A stretch of 64,000 nt of DNA from a bacterium 210917-DFI.7.65 (GCA_020555865.1 JAJCJJ010000007.1:94449-158448); one strand, 5' to 3'; shown: positions 25,700 through 33,733, numbered from the stretch's first letter. A program made the numbers and translations. Notes: generated by a model from the letters alone, not told the origin.

Positions 25700-25762
25700 T
25701 TGTTTCATTCCTCTCAATCCGAGCTGCGCAGAAACCCTTTCTGCACATATAAATACCGCTAT

Positions 25763-25791
25763 ATTATAATAGAAGCCGACCTGTTTCGCAA
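25763..25791 (-). promoter_or_regulatory. Sigma-A promoter of the PrsA-type gene
   Basis: On the minus strand TTGCGA (25791-25786), 17-base spacer, TATAAT (25768-25763). Confidence 0.75.
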
Positions 25792-25840
25792 GGGTAAAAT
25801 CATAAACAAACTGGAAACAATCACTATTGCAGGAAAAGAG

Positions 25841-25877
25841 CAGCCGCAGGGAAAGAAAATTCCTTTCCCTGCGGCTG
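25841..25877 (-). terminator. Terminator after the iron alcohol dehydrogenase gene
   Basis: Fifteen-base perfect arms (CAGCCGCAGGGAAAG and complement) with a 7-base loop, then CTCTTTTCC on the minus strand. Confidence 0.85.
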
Positions 25878-25892
25878 CGTACCCGGTGGTGT

Positions 25893-27065
25893 TTATGCCA
25901 GGCTTTCCCGAAAAATATGGAGGATATCCTCCCGACAAAGAGGCTTGTAACCGCCGGGGAGCACAACGGTACCATCGGCCAGGCATTCCAGCATTCCCTC
26001 GGTTACGCCCAGGTCGGAGAGTTTCATGACCAGGCCCAGCTCCTGCATCCATGCTTCCATAGCGGCCAGGCCGGCTTCTGCGACTTCCCGGTCGCTTTTG
26101 CCCTCCGGCGCCACGTCCCATACGTTGACAGCAAAACGCTTGAACTTGGCAAGGCCGTACGGCAGGATGTGGCGGTAATAAGGCAGTGATACGGCGGAGA
26201 GCGTCATGCCGTGTGTAGCGTTGGTGTAGCCGCCCACGGCCTGCCCCAGCATATGCACCATCCAGTCGGTGCTTTTGCCGCGGGAGATCAGGGTGTTCAG
26301 CGCCCAGGTGGCGGTCCACATGATGTTGCTGCGGGCCTCATAGTTCTGGGGATCGCGGTTGGCGATGCGGCTGGCGTGCAGCAACGAGCGCATCAGGCCT
26401 TCGCTGAGATAGTCGCTGGTGCTGTCGTCTTCGCCGGAGAAGTACTGTTCGCAGATATGGTTGAAAATATCGTAAATGCCGGCTGCCATCTGGTCGTGGG
26501 GTAGCGTCAGGGTATAGGTGGGATCCAGGATGGAAAAACGGGGCATCACATCTTCGCTGGCGAATACATGACCAATTTTCTGATGGGTTTCAGTGTTGGT
26601 GATGACTGCGCCGGCGTTCATTTCTGAGCCAGTGCCCGCTATAGTCAGTACACAGCCGACCGGTACAATGGGACAGGTCGGCTCTTCAAAGCGCACGAAA
26701 TACGTTTCCCAAGGGTCGTCGGGGCAGTGCACGGATACGGCTACCGCCTTGGCGTAATCGCATACGGAGCCGCCGCCCACGGCCAGAAGCAGATCGGTAT
26801 TATGATCTCGGGCAATTGCCACACCTTCGCGCAGCTTGTCCAGAGTGGGGTTGGGCATGACGCCGGCGATTTCTGCCACCGTTTTACCGCTGCGGCGGAG
26901 CAGATCCAGCACGGTATCGTAGATACCGTTTTTTTGGATGGAGCCTTGCCCATAAATCAGCGTAACATTGGGGCCGTATTTCGGCAGTTCCCGGCTCAGA
27001 TTATCCAGGGAAGCAGAGCCGAAATAGAGTTTTGTAGGGTTACAGTATGTAAAATTACCAAACAT
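25893..27065 (-). CDS. Iron-containing alcohol dehydrogenase (butanol dehydrogenase/YqhD type)
   Basis: A 390-residue NAD(P)H-dependent enzyme reducing aldehydes to alcohols, as in fermentative butanol or ethanol formation or aldehyde detoxification. The start NFTYCNPTKLYFG is typical of the YugJ/BdhA group; GGGSVCDYAKA binds the nucleotide; iron ligands lie in DQMAAGIYDIFNHICEQYF and in the HMLGQAVGGYTNATHGM stretch. ATG 27065 (MFGNF) is chosen from family alignment and the GGAG 12 bases upstream; an ATG at 27077 would abut that site. Confidence 0.92.
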   Translation of the reverse strand: MFGNFTYCNPTKLYFGSASLDNLSRELPKYGPNVTLIYGQGSIQKNGIYDTVLDLLRRSGKTVAEIAGVMPNPTLDKLREGVAIARDHNTDLLLAVGGGSVCDYAKAVAVSVHCPDDPWETYFVRFEEPTCPIVPVGCVLTIAGTGSEMNAGAVITNTETHQKIGHVFASEDVMPRFSILDPTYTLTLPHDQMAAGIYDIFNHICEQYFSGEDDSTSDYLSEGLMRSLLHASRIANRDPQNYEARSNIMWTATWALNTLISRGKSTDWMVHMLGQAVGGYTNATHGMTLSAVSLPYYRHILPYGLAKFKRFAVNVWDVAPEGKSDREVAEAGLAAMEAWMQELGLVMKLSDLGVTEGMLECLADGTVVLPGGYKPLCREDILHIFRESLA

Positions 27066-27077
27066 AAATACAATCAT

Positions 27078-27365
27078 CTCCTATTTCTTCAAAGAAAATA
27101 ATTTGCTTGCGGGAGTCGGCGCCTGACGCTGCGTTCAGGATGCCAGAGCGTCAGGCAGTTTGCCGTTCCGTTTGGAAAACAGCGGGGTCAACTTCTCCGG
27201 TTTGTGGTAGGCGCTGTTTAGTGCTGCCCTCAGACACAATGTCCGCTGACTGGCATTGCGTCGATACTGCTCCATAAGAAAGTCGGCCTTTTCGGCATTT
27301 GCTTTAAGTTCTTCATAAGTCTAAGTCCTGGAGAAAATACTTCTTTCAGGATTGGGATGGGGACG
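27078..27365 (-). other. Intergenic region with a possible degenerate gene fragment
   Basis: On the minus strand a 61-codon open stretch (27135-27320) follows directly after an in-frame TAG and has no ribosome binding site; it contains YEELKANAEKADFLMEQYRR and ends KLPDALAS. Codon use looks protein-like (helical, charged). Its stop lies inside a hairpin with arms GCCTGACGCT (27121-27130) and AGCGTCAGGC (27147-27156). I read it as the decayed C-terminal end of a gene or a tiny unknown gene starting at the internal ATG near 27275. No family recognised. Confidence 0.3.
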
Positions 27366-27905
27366 TTACACCTGACAACCCATTTCATAAGCCGTTTTCA
27401 GCGCTGGATGGCCGGTGATGTCTCCGGGCCCGTCTACGTCGCCGGCGAATACGGTGCCGGCCAAGCGCGCTTTTTCAAAACAGTCGATCCAGCCGGTCAG
27501 ACCGTTGACGGCCCGTTCCGGTACAGTACTGCCGTCCTCTGCTGCTGTGGTTAGCATATAGATGTCTCGAAAGGCGTAGTCCGAGGAATACAACGGGTTG
27601 GCCCGATCCAGCAGCGTTTTCATTTGGCCGCTCATTTCATAGTAGTAAATGGGGCTGGCAAAAGCGATCACATCCGCCTGGCGCATTTGTTCTGTGATGG
27701 CGACCGCATCGTCCCGGATCACACACACATGCGTGTTCAAACAGGCCAGGCATCCCCGGCAAAAAGCGATCGTTTTTTCGTTTAATGAAACCCGTTTCAC
27801 ATGGTTCCCAGCGCTTTGTGCCCCGGCGGCAAATGCGTCTGCCAATGCTTCGGAATTGCTTTTTTCGCGCAGGCTGGAACCAATCACCAGTACTTTTTTC
27901 GGCAT
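27366..27905 (-). CDS. Flavodoxin-fold NAD(P)H-dependent oxidoreductase
   Basis: A 179-residue FMN protein of the NADPH-dependent FMN reductase/iron-sulfur flavoprotein group. It starts KKVLVIGSSLREKSNSEALADAF, the FMN phosphate loop; CRGCLACLNTHVC resembles the Cys cluster of iron-sulfur flavoproteins; ASPIYYYEMSGQMKTLLDR is the second flavin-contact segment. ATG 27905 has CAGGAGGAT upstream. It is divergent from a merR gene and has a MerR-type promoter with a 19-base spacer, so the regulator probably activates it in response to an electrophile or oxidant. Confidence 0.9.
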   Translation of the reverse strand: MPKKVLVIGSSLREKSNSEALADAFAAGAQSAGNHVKRVSLNEKTIAFCRGCLACLNTHVCVIRDDAVAITEQMRQADVIAFASPIYYYEMSGQMKTLLDRANPLYSSDYAFRDIYMLTTAAEDGSTVPERAVNGLTGWIDCFEKARLAGTVFAGDVDGPGDITGHPALKTAYEMGCQV

Positions 27906-27928
27906 CTTTTGATCCTCCTGATATGGGT

Positions 27929-27958
27929 TTGACAAAGGAATTTCTCCTTTGGTACAAT
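27929..27958 (+). promoter_or_regulatory. Promoter of the merR gene
   Basis: TTGACA (27929-27934), 18-base spacer, TACAAT (27953-27958). The spacer contains the dyad AAAGGA-ATTTC-TCCTTT. Confidence 0.65.
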
Positions 27959-27959
27959 C

Positions 27960-27990
27960 AGCATATATCCTGAACCTGACTTCAGGTCAA
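27960..27990 (-). promoter_or_regulatory. MerR-type promoter and operator for the flavoprotein gene
   Basis: On the minus strand TTGACC (27990-27985), a 19-base spacer and TATGCT (27965-27960). The spacer and -35 carry the dyad ACCTGA-AGT-CAGGTT. A 19-base spacer filled by a dyad is the classic layout of MerR-activated promoters. Its -10 is one base from the merR -10, so the two promoters interlock. Confidence 0.7.
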
Positions 27991-28031
27991 GAACTTTTTT
28001 CAAAAAATATCAAGAAAGTAGGGAAGGCATT

Positions 28032-28493
28032 ATGCGCTATACCATCGGACAGGTGTCGGCACAGTTTGGTTTGCCTGTGTCCACGCTGCGCTATTACGAC
28101 AGGCAGGGCTTGTTTCCGCATATGCAGCGCGTTTCTGGGGTCCGTAAGTTCGGAGAACAGGAGCTGGAGGCTCTTCGGGTAATCGAATGCCTGAAGAAAT
28201 CGGGATTGGAGATCAAAGATATCCGGCGTTTTATGGAATGGTGCGCGCAGGGGAACGACACTTATCCGCAGCGCTTCGCATTGTTTCAGAAGCAGCGCGC
28301 GGCGGCAGAGGCAGAGATCGCACGCATGGAGCGGGTGCTGGATATGCTCAAGTTCAAATGCTGGTACTATGAGCAGGCGATCCGGGACGGCGGCGAGGAA
28401 CGCCTGGCTGCCATGCGGCCGGAGGATATGCCGCCGGATATCCGGGCGGCTTATGAGAATACGCATCGCCCGACGGAGGTTTCAGTATCCTGA
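28032..28493 (+). CDS. MerR family transcriptional regulator
   Basis: A 153-residue regulator with the MerR winged HTH at the N-terminus (YTIGQVSAQFGLPVSTLRYYDRQGLFPHMQRVSGVRKF) and a coiled coil (residues about 80-115) for dimerisation. It lacks the metal-binding Cys pair of metal sensors, and the family part IKDIRRFMEWCAQGNDTYPQRFALF resembles the AdhR/NmlR-like branch that controls oxidoreductases. It likely activates the divergent flavoprotein gene and represses itself through the overlapping promoters. Confidence 0.92.
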   Translation: MRYTIGQVSAQFGLPVSTLRYYDRQGLFPHMQRVSGVRKFGEQELEALRVIECLKKSGLEIKDIRRFMEWCAQGNDTYPQRFALFQKQRAAAEAEIARMERVLDMLKFKCWYYEQAIRDGGEERLAAMRPEDMPPDIRAAYENTHRPTEVSVS

Positions 28494-28500
28494 CCGGCAT

Positions 28501-28544
28501 AAAAAAAGAACGTCCGCGCCCAACATTGGGGACGCGGACGTTTT
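28501..28544 (-). terminator. Terminator shared by 6S RNA (minus) and merR (plus)
   Basis: Stem AACGTCCGCG/CGCGGACGTT (28509-28518 and 28533-28542). On the minus strand it is followed by C and seven T; on the plus strand by TTTT. Confidence 0.85.
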
Positions 28545-28555
28545 CGGCGGCATAA

Positions 28556-28754
28556 AAGAATCCCCGCATGGCCGTGTGGACCCGTTATAAACCTGCACCA
28601 AAGGTCCAGGTGGGTTGCCTACAGCTTTCTTCACTGCTCCCAGCTTCCGCCCGCAGAAAACAGGCGGGAGGTCTGCAAAACAGATCACTGATCCGGCATC
28701 CCGTATAACGAAATGTGGGTTTATAGAAAGCCCATCACGCACCACGCAGGGATT
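28556..28754 (-). ncRNA. ssrS: 6S RNA
   Basis: 6S RNA mimics an open promoter and sequesters sigma-A RNA polymerase in stationary phase. No protein frame fits this roughly 200-base stretch, but it has a good promoter and ends in a terminator. The predicted ends pair over more than 20 bases: 5' AAUCCCUGCGUGGUGCGUG against 3' CACACGGCCAUGCGGGGAUU. Long imperfect helices flank a central unpaired region, and a CCCGCCUG/CGGGCGG hairpin caps the structure, as in firmicute 6S RNAs. The 5' end is set by the -10 box; the 3' end is approximate. Confidence 0.75.
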
Positions 28755-28760
28755 GGTATT

Positions 28761-28789
28761 ACCATAGCACGCGCAGGGCGTGCCGGCAA
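28761..28789 (-). promoter_or_regulatory. Promoter of the 6S RNA gene
   Basis: On the minus strand TTGCCG (28789-28784), 17-base spacer, TATGGT (28766-28761); start site near 28754. Confidence 0.65.
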
Positions 28790-28825
28790 TCGAATTCAGT
28801 CGCTTGCAGGGAAAACCCCGCAGGC

Positions 28826-29119
28826 TTATTCTTCGTCGTCATCATCGGCGAACAACTGATCGGAAAAAAGCTGATAAATTTCGTTCAGTTCTTCCTCGCT
28901 GTCCAGAGTGGAGAGCAGTTCTTCACCGTTTTCTACGATGGTTTTCAGAATCACCAGACCGTAGTCGGCATCATCTTCGTCGGCATCTTCTTCCACGGCG
29001 GGGAAGAATGCGGTGTAGGTCAGGCCGTTGTGTTCGAGCGTATCCACATACTCAAGCACCAGTTCGTTGCCGTCTTCGTCGGTCACGGTCAGAAAATCGG
29101 GGCCAAATTCTTCGCTCAT
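28826..29119 (-). CDS. DUF1292 family protein
   Basis: A 97-residue acidic protein of the DUF1292 family, function unknown, common in Bacillota. FLTVTDEDGNELVLEYVDTLEHNGLTYTAFFPAVE is the family core; the tail is rich in Asp and Glu. ATG 29119 (MSEEF) is chosen because GGAGG stands 9 bases upstream; the ATG at 29128 is too close to that site. It has its own promoter at 29187-29215. Confidence 0.88.
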   Translation of the reverse strand: MSEEFGPDFLTVTDEDGNELVLEYVDTLEHNGLTYTAFFPAVEEDADEDDADYGLVILKTIVENGEELLSTLDSEEELNEIYQLFSDQLFADDDDEE

Positions 29120-29186
29120 CGGCGGCATCCTCCTTTGGAAGATCGAAAAATTCAAGATTTACTTCTGGTTTATATCCTGTATGAAT

Positions 29187-29215
29187 ATTGTACTGTTTTG
29201 GAAACGAAAAAGCAA
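29187..29215 (-). promoter_or_regulatory. Promoter of the DUF1292 gene
   Basis: On the minus strand TTGCTT (29215-29210), 17-base spacer, TACAAT (29192-29187). Confidence 0.7.
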
Positions 29216-29287
29216 GAGGGAAATTTCCTTGCTGCTGCAAAGAGTGTTTTTGTATAGAAGGCATTTGACTTCCATATATGGATAGTA

Positions 29288-29316
29288 TTGACAGGCTATG
29301 GTATACTGGTTCTAAT
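29288..29316 (+). promoter_or_regulatory. Promoter of the penicillin-binding protein gene
   Basis: TTGACA (29288-29293), 17-base spacer, TCTAAT (29311-29316). Confidence 0.6.
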
Positions 29317-29384
29317 GGCGTATTTTCAGTATGTGCCAAAATTCAAAAATCTTACCGATATCAAGCAAAAGGAGGGTTTTCTGC

Positions 29385-31871
29385 ATGGAAAGACAACAGC
29401 GCCCGCCTCGCAGAGCGGCGTCAGGCAGGGACCATCGAAATTATACACAGCATCCCCGGCAAAGCCAGGGGAAGAAAGGCGGCACCGGATTCATTCTCAA
29501 GACGCTGGTGCTGATCGTGCTTTGCACGGGTGTGATCTTTACAGGGATTTTTGCTGTGTATGTGGCCACCTGCGTGATTCCCAATGCCCATGTGGATGTT
29601 TCTGAAATTTCCATGGATCAAAGTTCTGTGATTTTTTATGAGAACAGCGAGGGAGAATGGGAAGAGCTGGAAACGCTGCATGGCGGAAAGAACAGTATTT
29701 GGGCCGATTATGAAACAATGCCAAAGTACTTGTCCTATGCTGCTGTGGCTATTGAGGACAAGCGTTTTTATTCCCACCACGGCGTGGACTGGCCCCGCAC
29801 GGCCAAAGCGGTGATCAATCTTTTCACCCACGCAGAGTCTACTTTCGGCGGCAGTACGCTGACCCAGCAGACGATCAAAAACATCACCGGCGATAAGGAA
29901 GGCACGGTCAAGCGCAAGATCACGGAAATTTTCCGCGCGCTGGATTTTGAGAAGACGCATTCCAAGGAAGATATTTTGGAGCTGTATCTGAATAATATCT
30001 ACCTGGGTCACAGTTGCTACGGTGTGAAAACCGCCGCGCAGACCTATTTCGGCAAGGATGTGTCTGAACTGACCATTGCAGAATGCGCGGACTTGATCGG
30101 CATTACAAACAATCCTTCGCTTTACGACCCCTATAATACGGAAAAAACCCTGCAGAACAATCTGAACCGCAAAGATACCATTCTGCAAGAAATGTATACG
30201 CAGGGATATATCACGGAAGCCGAGTACAACGAGGCCAAAGCACAGGAGTTGGTGTTCACCACCGGCGAAGACAGCGAAGATGATTCGCAGTACTACTCCT
30301 GGTTTGTGGATCAGGTCATCTCCGATGTAATCAACGATCTGCAGGAAGAAAAGGGCTACAGTGAGGCTACCGCCACGCAGATGGTCTATTACGGCGGACT
30401 GAATATTTACTGCACGCAGAAGATGGACGTGCAGAAATGTGTGGACGAAGTCTATAATAACCGGGAAAACCTGCCTTATTCTTCGAAAGGTTATGATATG
30501 CAGTCGGCCATTACGGTCATTGATCCCTACACCGGCAATGTGGTGGCTATGGCCGGTGCCATCGGCGAAAAGACCGGAAGCCGTCTGTTTAACTATGCCA
30601 CGGCTCGTCGGCAGTGCGGCAGTGCGATCAAGCCCATTTCGGTGTATGCCCCTGCGCTGGATAAAGGTGTGATCACCCCCGCCTCCGTGATCGACGATGC
30701 GCCGGTGCGTGCGTTGGGCGGAAAGGCATGGCCGGTCAACTCGCACTCGTATTTTGACGGTCTGGTGAGCGTGGACGAAGCCATTGCCGAGTCGCTGAAC
30801 ACCTGCGCTGTGCGGGTGGTGGAAGAGCTGGGCGTGAAGGAATCCTACAATTATATGACCGACAAGCTGGGCTTTACCACGCTGGTATCGGATACCGACA
30901 ATCCCAAGCAAAACGATATCAACTCGGCGTCTATGGGTCTGGGCGGCCTGACCCGCGGCGTCAGCACTGTGGAAATGGCGGCGGCTTATGCGGCGTTTGT
31001 CAACCAGGGTGTGTACAACGAACCGCGTACCTACAGCAAGGTGACGGACCAGGACGGCAAAACGGTGATCGACAATACGGGCGATTCCTGGGTAGCCATG
31101 AAAGAGACGACCGCCTATTTCATGAACAAATACCTGCGCCAGGTGGTTACCAGCGGCACTGGCGGCAGCGCTGGTTTCTCAGGCATGACCGTCGCCGGTA
31201 AAACCGGTACCACGACCGATAATTACGACCGCTATTTTGTGGGGTATACACCTTATTATGTAGCGGCGGTTTGGACCGGCTACGAGGTCAACGTCAAAAT
31301 CAATGCCTCCGGCAACCCCTCGGCAAAGCTTTTCCGCCAGGTGATGAGCAAGATCCATGCCAATCTTCCGAATAAGAGCTTTTTCTCGGTGGACGGCGGA
31401 TTGACATCGGTAAAGGTCTGTATGGACTGCGGCAATCTGGCTTCCGACCTGTGTGCACAGGACATCCGCGGCAGCAGGGTGAAAACGGTGGAGGTGGCCT
31501 CCGGAACGGCGCCTACGGCGGTGTGTACCTGTCATGTGGCTGTTGACTGGTGTGCAGAAGGGGAAGCGATTGCGACCGAATTCTGTCCGGCGGATCAAGT
31601 GGTGCAGAAGTCTGCGGTAGACTACACCCGTTCCGGTGTGGCGGCTTCGGTTGGGTGCCGTGACGAAAGCTCACATCTGGCTGCGCTGCAGGCGAAACCC
31701 TGCCAGGTGCATACTTCGGCCAGTACGGAAGAACCCACGGATCCAGTTGATCCGAATGATCCGAACGCCATAGATCCCAGCGTGCCGGTGGATCCGAACG
31801 TACCGGTGGATCCGGGAACCTCGGATCCCGACCCGTTTGAACCGGATCCCGATCCAGATGCGCCGGCATGA
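29385..31871 (+). CDS. Class A penicillin-binding protein (PBP1A family)
   Basis: A bifunctional peptidoglycan synthase of 828 residues. A membrane helix (LKTLVLIVLCTGVIFTGIFA) precedes a GT51 glycosyltransferase domain (EDKRFYSHHGVD, then GGSTLTQQ) and a transpeptidase domain with SxxK (SAIK in CGSAIKPISV), SxN (SLN) and KTG (GKTGTTTDNYDR). The tail is a Pro/Asp-rich low-complexity stretch with DP repeats of the form PVDPN and PDPD, perhaps a wall-spanning linker. ATG 29385 follows AAAGGAGGG; the longer frame from 29331 has no ribosome binding site. Confidence 0.95.
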   Translation: MERQQRPPRRAASGRDHRNYTQHPRQSQGKKGGTGFILKTLVLIVLCTGVIFTGIFAVYVATCVIPNAHVDVSEISMDQSSVIFYENSEGEWEELETLHGGKNSIWADYETMPKYLSYAAVAIEDKRFYSHHGVDWPRTAKAVINLFTHAESTFGGSTLTQQTIKNITGDKEGTVKRKITEIFRALDFEKTHSKEDILELYLNNIYLGHSCYGVKTAAQTYFGKDVSELTIAECADLIGITNNPSLYDPYNTEKTLQNNLNRKDTILQEMYTQGYITEAEYNEAKAQELVFTTGEDSEDDSQYYSWFVDQVISDVINDLQEEKGYSEATATQMVYYGGLNIYCTQKMDVQKCVDEVYNNRENLPYSSKGYDMQSAITVIDPYTGNVVAMAGAIGEKTGSRLFNYATARRQCGSAIKPISVYAPALDKGVITPASVIDDAPVRALGGKAWPVNSHSYFDGLVSVDEAIAESLNTCAVRVVEELGVKESYNYMTDKLGFTTLVSDTDNPKQNDINSASMGLGGLTRGVSTVEMAAAYAAFVNQGVYNEPRTYSKVTDQDGKTVIDNTGDSWVAMKETTAYFMNKYLRQVVTSGTGGSAGFSGMTVAGKTGTTTDNYDRYFVGYTPYYVAAVWTGYEVNVKINASGNPSAKLFRQVMSKIHANLPNKSFFSVDGGLTSVKVCMDCGNLASDLCAQDIRGSRVKTVEVASGTAPTAVCTCHVAVDWCAEGEAIATEFCPADQVVQKSAVDYTRSGVAASVGCRDESSHLAALQAKPCQVHTSASTEEPTDPVDPNDPNAIDPSVPVDPNVPVDPGTSDPDPFEPDPDPDAPA

Positions 31872-31886
31872 CGGCATTCCGTGAAA

Positions 31887-31922
31887 TGTCCCCCCGGACG
31901 GCAGCTGCCGTCCGGGGGGACA
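31887..31922. terminator. Bidirectional terminator between the PBP and Crp/Fnr genes
   Basis: A perfect 36-base palindrome (half site TGTCCCCCCGGACGGCAG) between two convergent genes, with ATTGTTTGTTG after it on the plus strand. Confidence 0.88.
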
Positions 31923-31933
31923 TTGTTTGTTGT

Positions 31934-32584
31934 TTAGTCCAAAAGAAGTGTGATCTTGCGCCCATCTGCATCGATCAAACCGTTTTGACGCATGTTTTTC
32001 ATTTCCCGCATCATAGCGCTGCGGTCGGAACAGATATAGTCTGCCAAGGCACTGATGGAGAAAGGAAGATCAAAGGTGTTGGAACCGCCGCGCGTAGACT
32101 GAAGGGAGAAATAGCACAGGAGCTTGTCCCGGATGGTGCGGCGGCTGAGGACTTCGATGCGTTCACTCAGCGCCATGGATTTGCGGGACATCAGACGAAA
32201 CACGTTTTCCAGCAGGGCGGTATGGTGCGCGCAGCTGTTCCCGCAGGGATGCAGGATGTGACTATATTCAAAGAACAAAATGGAAGCGGCTTTGTTGCAC
32301 ACCACGGTGATGCTGTCCTCGCTCAGACCGGAAAAGGCCAAGGCTTCGCCGAACATTTCGCCGCTTTCCATGGTTTCCAGGATGGTGCGCACGCCGTAAA
32401 CGTCGATACGGATCAGAGAAGCGCTGCCGCTTTTCAGGATGCCCACCAGAGTGGAATGCTGGTTGTATTCGCAGATCACATCTCCGGCATTGTAATGACG
32501 TTCGCGGGCGCCGAAGCACTCCATCATATCATGGCAGCAGCTGCTGCTGATTCCCTGAAGTACATCTTTGTATGAATCCTCCAT
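31934..32584 (-). CDS. Crp/Fnr family transcriptional regulator
   Basis: A 216-residue regulator: N-terminal cyclic-nucleotide-binding-like beta barrel (HYNAGDVICEYNQHSTLVGILKSGSASLIRID...GEMFGEALAF) and C-terminal winged helix (FSISALADYICSDRSAMMREMKNMRQNGLI). The barrel contains several cysteines (CCHDMMEC, HPCGNSC), but not the ordered four-Cys cluster of Fnr, so oxygen sensing is uncertain. GGAGGCTCCCGCC lies before the ATG. It has no co-directional partner and faces the PBP gene. Confidence 0.9.
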   Translation of the reverse strand: MEDSYKDVLQGISSSCCHDMMECFGARERHYNAGDVICEYNQHSTLVGILKSGSASLIRIDVYGVRTILETMESGEMFGEALAFSGLSEDSITVVCNKAASILFFEYSHILHPCGNSCAHHTALLENVFRLMSRKSMALSERIEVLSRRTIRDKLLCYFSLQSTRGGSNTFDLPFSISALADYICSDRSAMMREMKNMRQNGLIDADGRKITLLLD

Positions 32585-32851
32585 GGCGGGAGCCTCCTTT
32601 TTTGTTGATAAAAAAGATACTTTTATTTGAAATTGCTCATAATTACTGTGTTTTATAGATTTTTAAGTATTTAATTCAAAAAAATTTACAACGATATTAC
32701 AACAAATGAAAGAACCTTATATAACGACTTATAACAATATCTATTTCTCTAAATATTTTATGCAAAATATTAAAAAAAGAATGACTTCCCATTTTTTGAT
32801 GATATTATAACTTTATAAAGATAAATACAAATTAGAATTTGAGGTGATAAC
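32585..32851. other. AT-rich intergenic region
   Basis: About 265 bases of strongly AT-rich DNA between the divergent Crp/Fnr and glycine-zipper genes, with many TATA-like boxes but no clear promoter pair and no gene. It contrasts sharply with the GC-rich surroundings and may mark inserted DNA. Confidence 0.5.
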
Positions 32852-33019
32852 ATGAAAAATAACTCTAATAGAAAGAATGATAACGGTTTAGTGATAGGAC
32901 TATGTATTGGTGTTGGTATTGGTACAGCTTTGGGTGTCGTGTTTGATAATATTGCTATAGGGGTGGCGATAGGTGCTGGTTTGGGACTGGTTTTAGGGAC
33001 TCTTTATGACTCAAAATAA
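32852..33019 (+). CDS. Small glycine-zipper membrane protein
   Basis: A 55-residue protein. After a polar head (MKNNSNRKNDNG) come two hydrophobic segments rich in spaced glycines, LVIGLCIGVGIGTALGVVF and IAIGVAIGAGLGLVLGTLY, joined by DN: the glycine-zipper pattern of small membrane proteins found across Bacillota. GAGGTG is spaced 5 bases before the ATG. Codons are AT-rich (AAT, ATA, GGT, TTA), unlike neighbouring genes, which suggests horizontal acquisition. Function is unknown. Confidence 0.8.
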   Translation: MKNNSNRKNDNGLVIGLCIGVGIGTALGVVFDNIAIGVAIGAGLGLVLGTLYDSK

Positions 33020-33026
33020 AATTATG

Positions 33027-33046
33027 CCTGTTGCGGTTGCAACAGG
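33027..33046 (+). terminator. Hairpin after the glycine-zipper gene
   Basis: Perfect stem CCTGTTGC/GCAACAGG with loop GGTT directly after the stop, but without a T tract; a weak terminator or 3' stabiliser. Confidence 0.4.
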
Positions 33047-33180
33047 ACGCGGTGCCGCTATTATGATATAATAAAAATATTAGAAAGTAAAGAAAATTTT
33101 GGATACACAGAGAACTGTTTTATCAGCCTGTATGGCTTATACTAAAAGAGAACAAGAAGTGTTTGAAGGGAGTTTTCAGA

Positions 33181-33558
33181 ATGAAGAAGTTTTATCGTTG
33201 CGATCATTGCGGCATTATCGTTGGCATTGTAGAAGAAGGGGGCGGCACCTTGGTTTGCTGCGGTGAACCCATGCGTGCTCTGGAGGCCAATACCACCGAT
33301 GCAGCGCAGGAAAAGCATGTTCCTGTGGTGGAAGTGAACGGGAATACCGTCACGGTTTGTGTCGGCTCTGTTCTGCATCCCATGTTGGAGGAGCATCATA
33401 TCGCATGGATCGCACTGGAGACCAACCAGGGCATGCAGCGCAAGGAACTGCTTCATACCGGCGAGCCTAAAGCTGTTTTTGCGCTGGCAGAGGGAGAAAA
33501 GGCTGTTGCAGCGTATGAATATTGCAATCTGCACGGTCTGTGGAAGAAGGAACTGTAA
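33181..33558 (+). CDS. dfx: Desulfoferrodoxin (superoxide reductase)
   Basis: Superoxide reductase detoxifies superoxide to peroxide in anaerobes without releasing oxygen. The 125-residue protein has the desulforedoxin site (Cys7, Cys10, Cys26, Cys27) and the catalytic iron site: Glu44-Lys45-His46, His66, His72, Cys115 and His118, matching the known ligand pattern. ATG 33181 has GGGAG upstream, so the frame from 33163 is not used. It stands alone between an AT-rich patch and a terminator; stress-responsive control is likely but no operator was recognised. Confidence 0.95.
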   Translation: MKKFYRCDHCGIIVGIVEEGGGTLVCCGEPMRALEANTTDAAQEKHVPVVEVNGNTVTVCVGSVLHPMLEEHHIAWIALETNQGMQRKELLHTGEPKAVFALAEGEKAVAAYEYCNLHGLWKKEL

Positions 33559-33597
33559 AAATACTTTTGTCCGGCGCAGAGCGCACGGAAAACGGAG

Positions 33598-33641
33598 CGG
33601 ACAGCGCGGCGCGGAAAAGCGTGAAGCGCTGTCCGATTTTT
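33598..33641 (+). terminator. Terminator after desulfoferrodoxin
   Basis: Ten-base arms CGGACAGCGC (33598-33607) and GCGCTGTCCG (33626-33635), then ATTTTT. Confidence 0.75.
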
Positions 33642-33733
33642 ATGCGGGAAAAGGAGCGATCAGTCGTTCTCGTTTTTATATTCAGGCATTTGCCTGCGGA
33701 AAGATGGTTTGCAGGAAAAGGGACGTATGCGAA

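Noticed and set aside
24203..26029. 608-codon plus-strand frame with long hydrophobic runs
   Set aside because: Complement of the PrsA-type gene; the Val/Gly/Phe-rich sequence is an artefact of reading the acidic, Asp- and Tyr-rich protein backwards.
31722..31871. Asp/Pro tandem repeats as a DNA repeat or CRISPR-like array
   Set aside because: They are in-frame low-complexity codons of the penicillin-binding protein tail, not spaced repeats.
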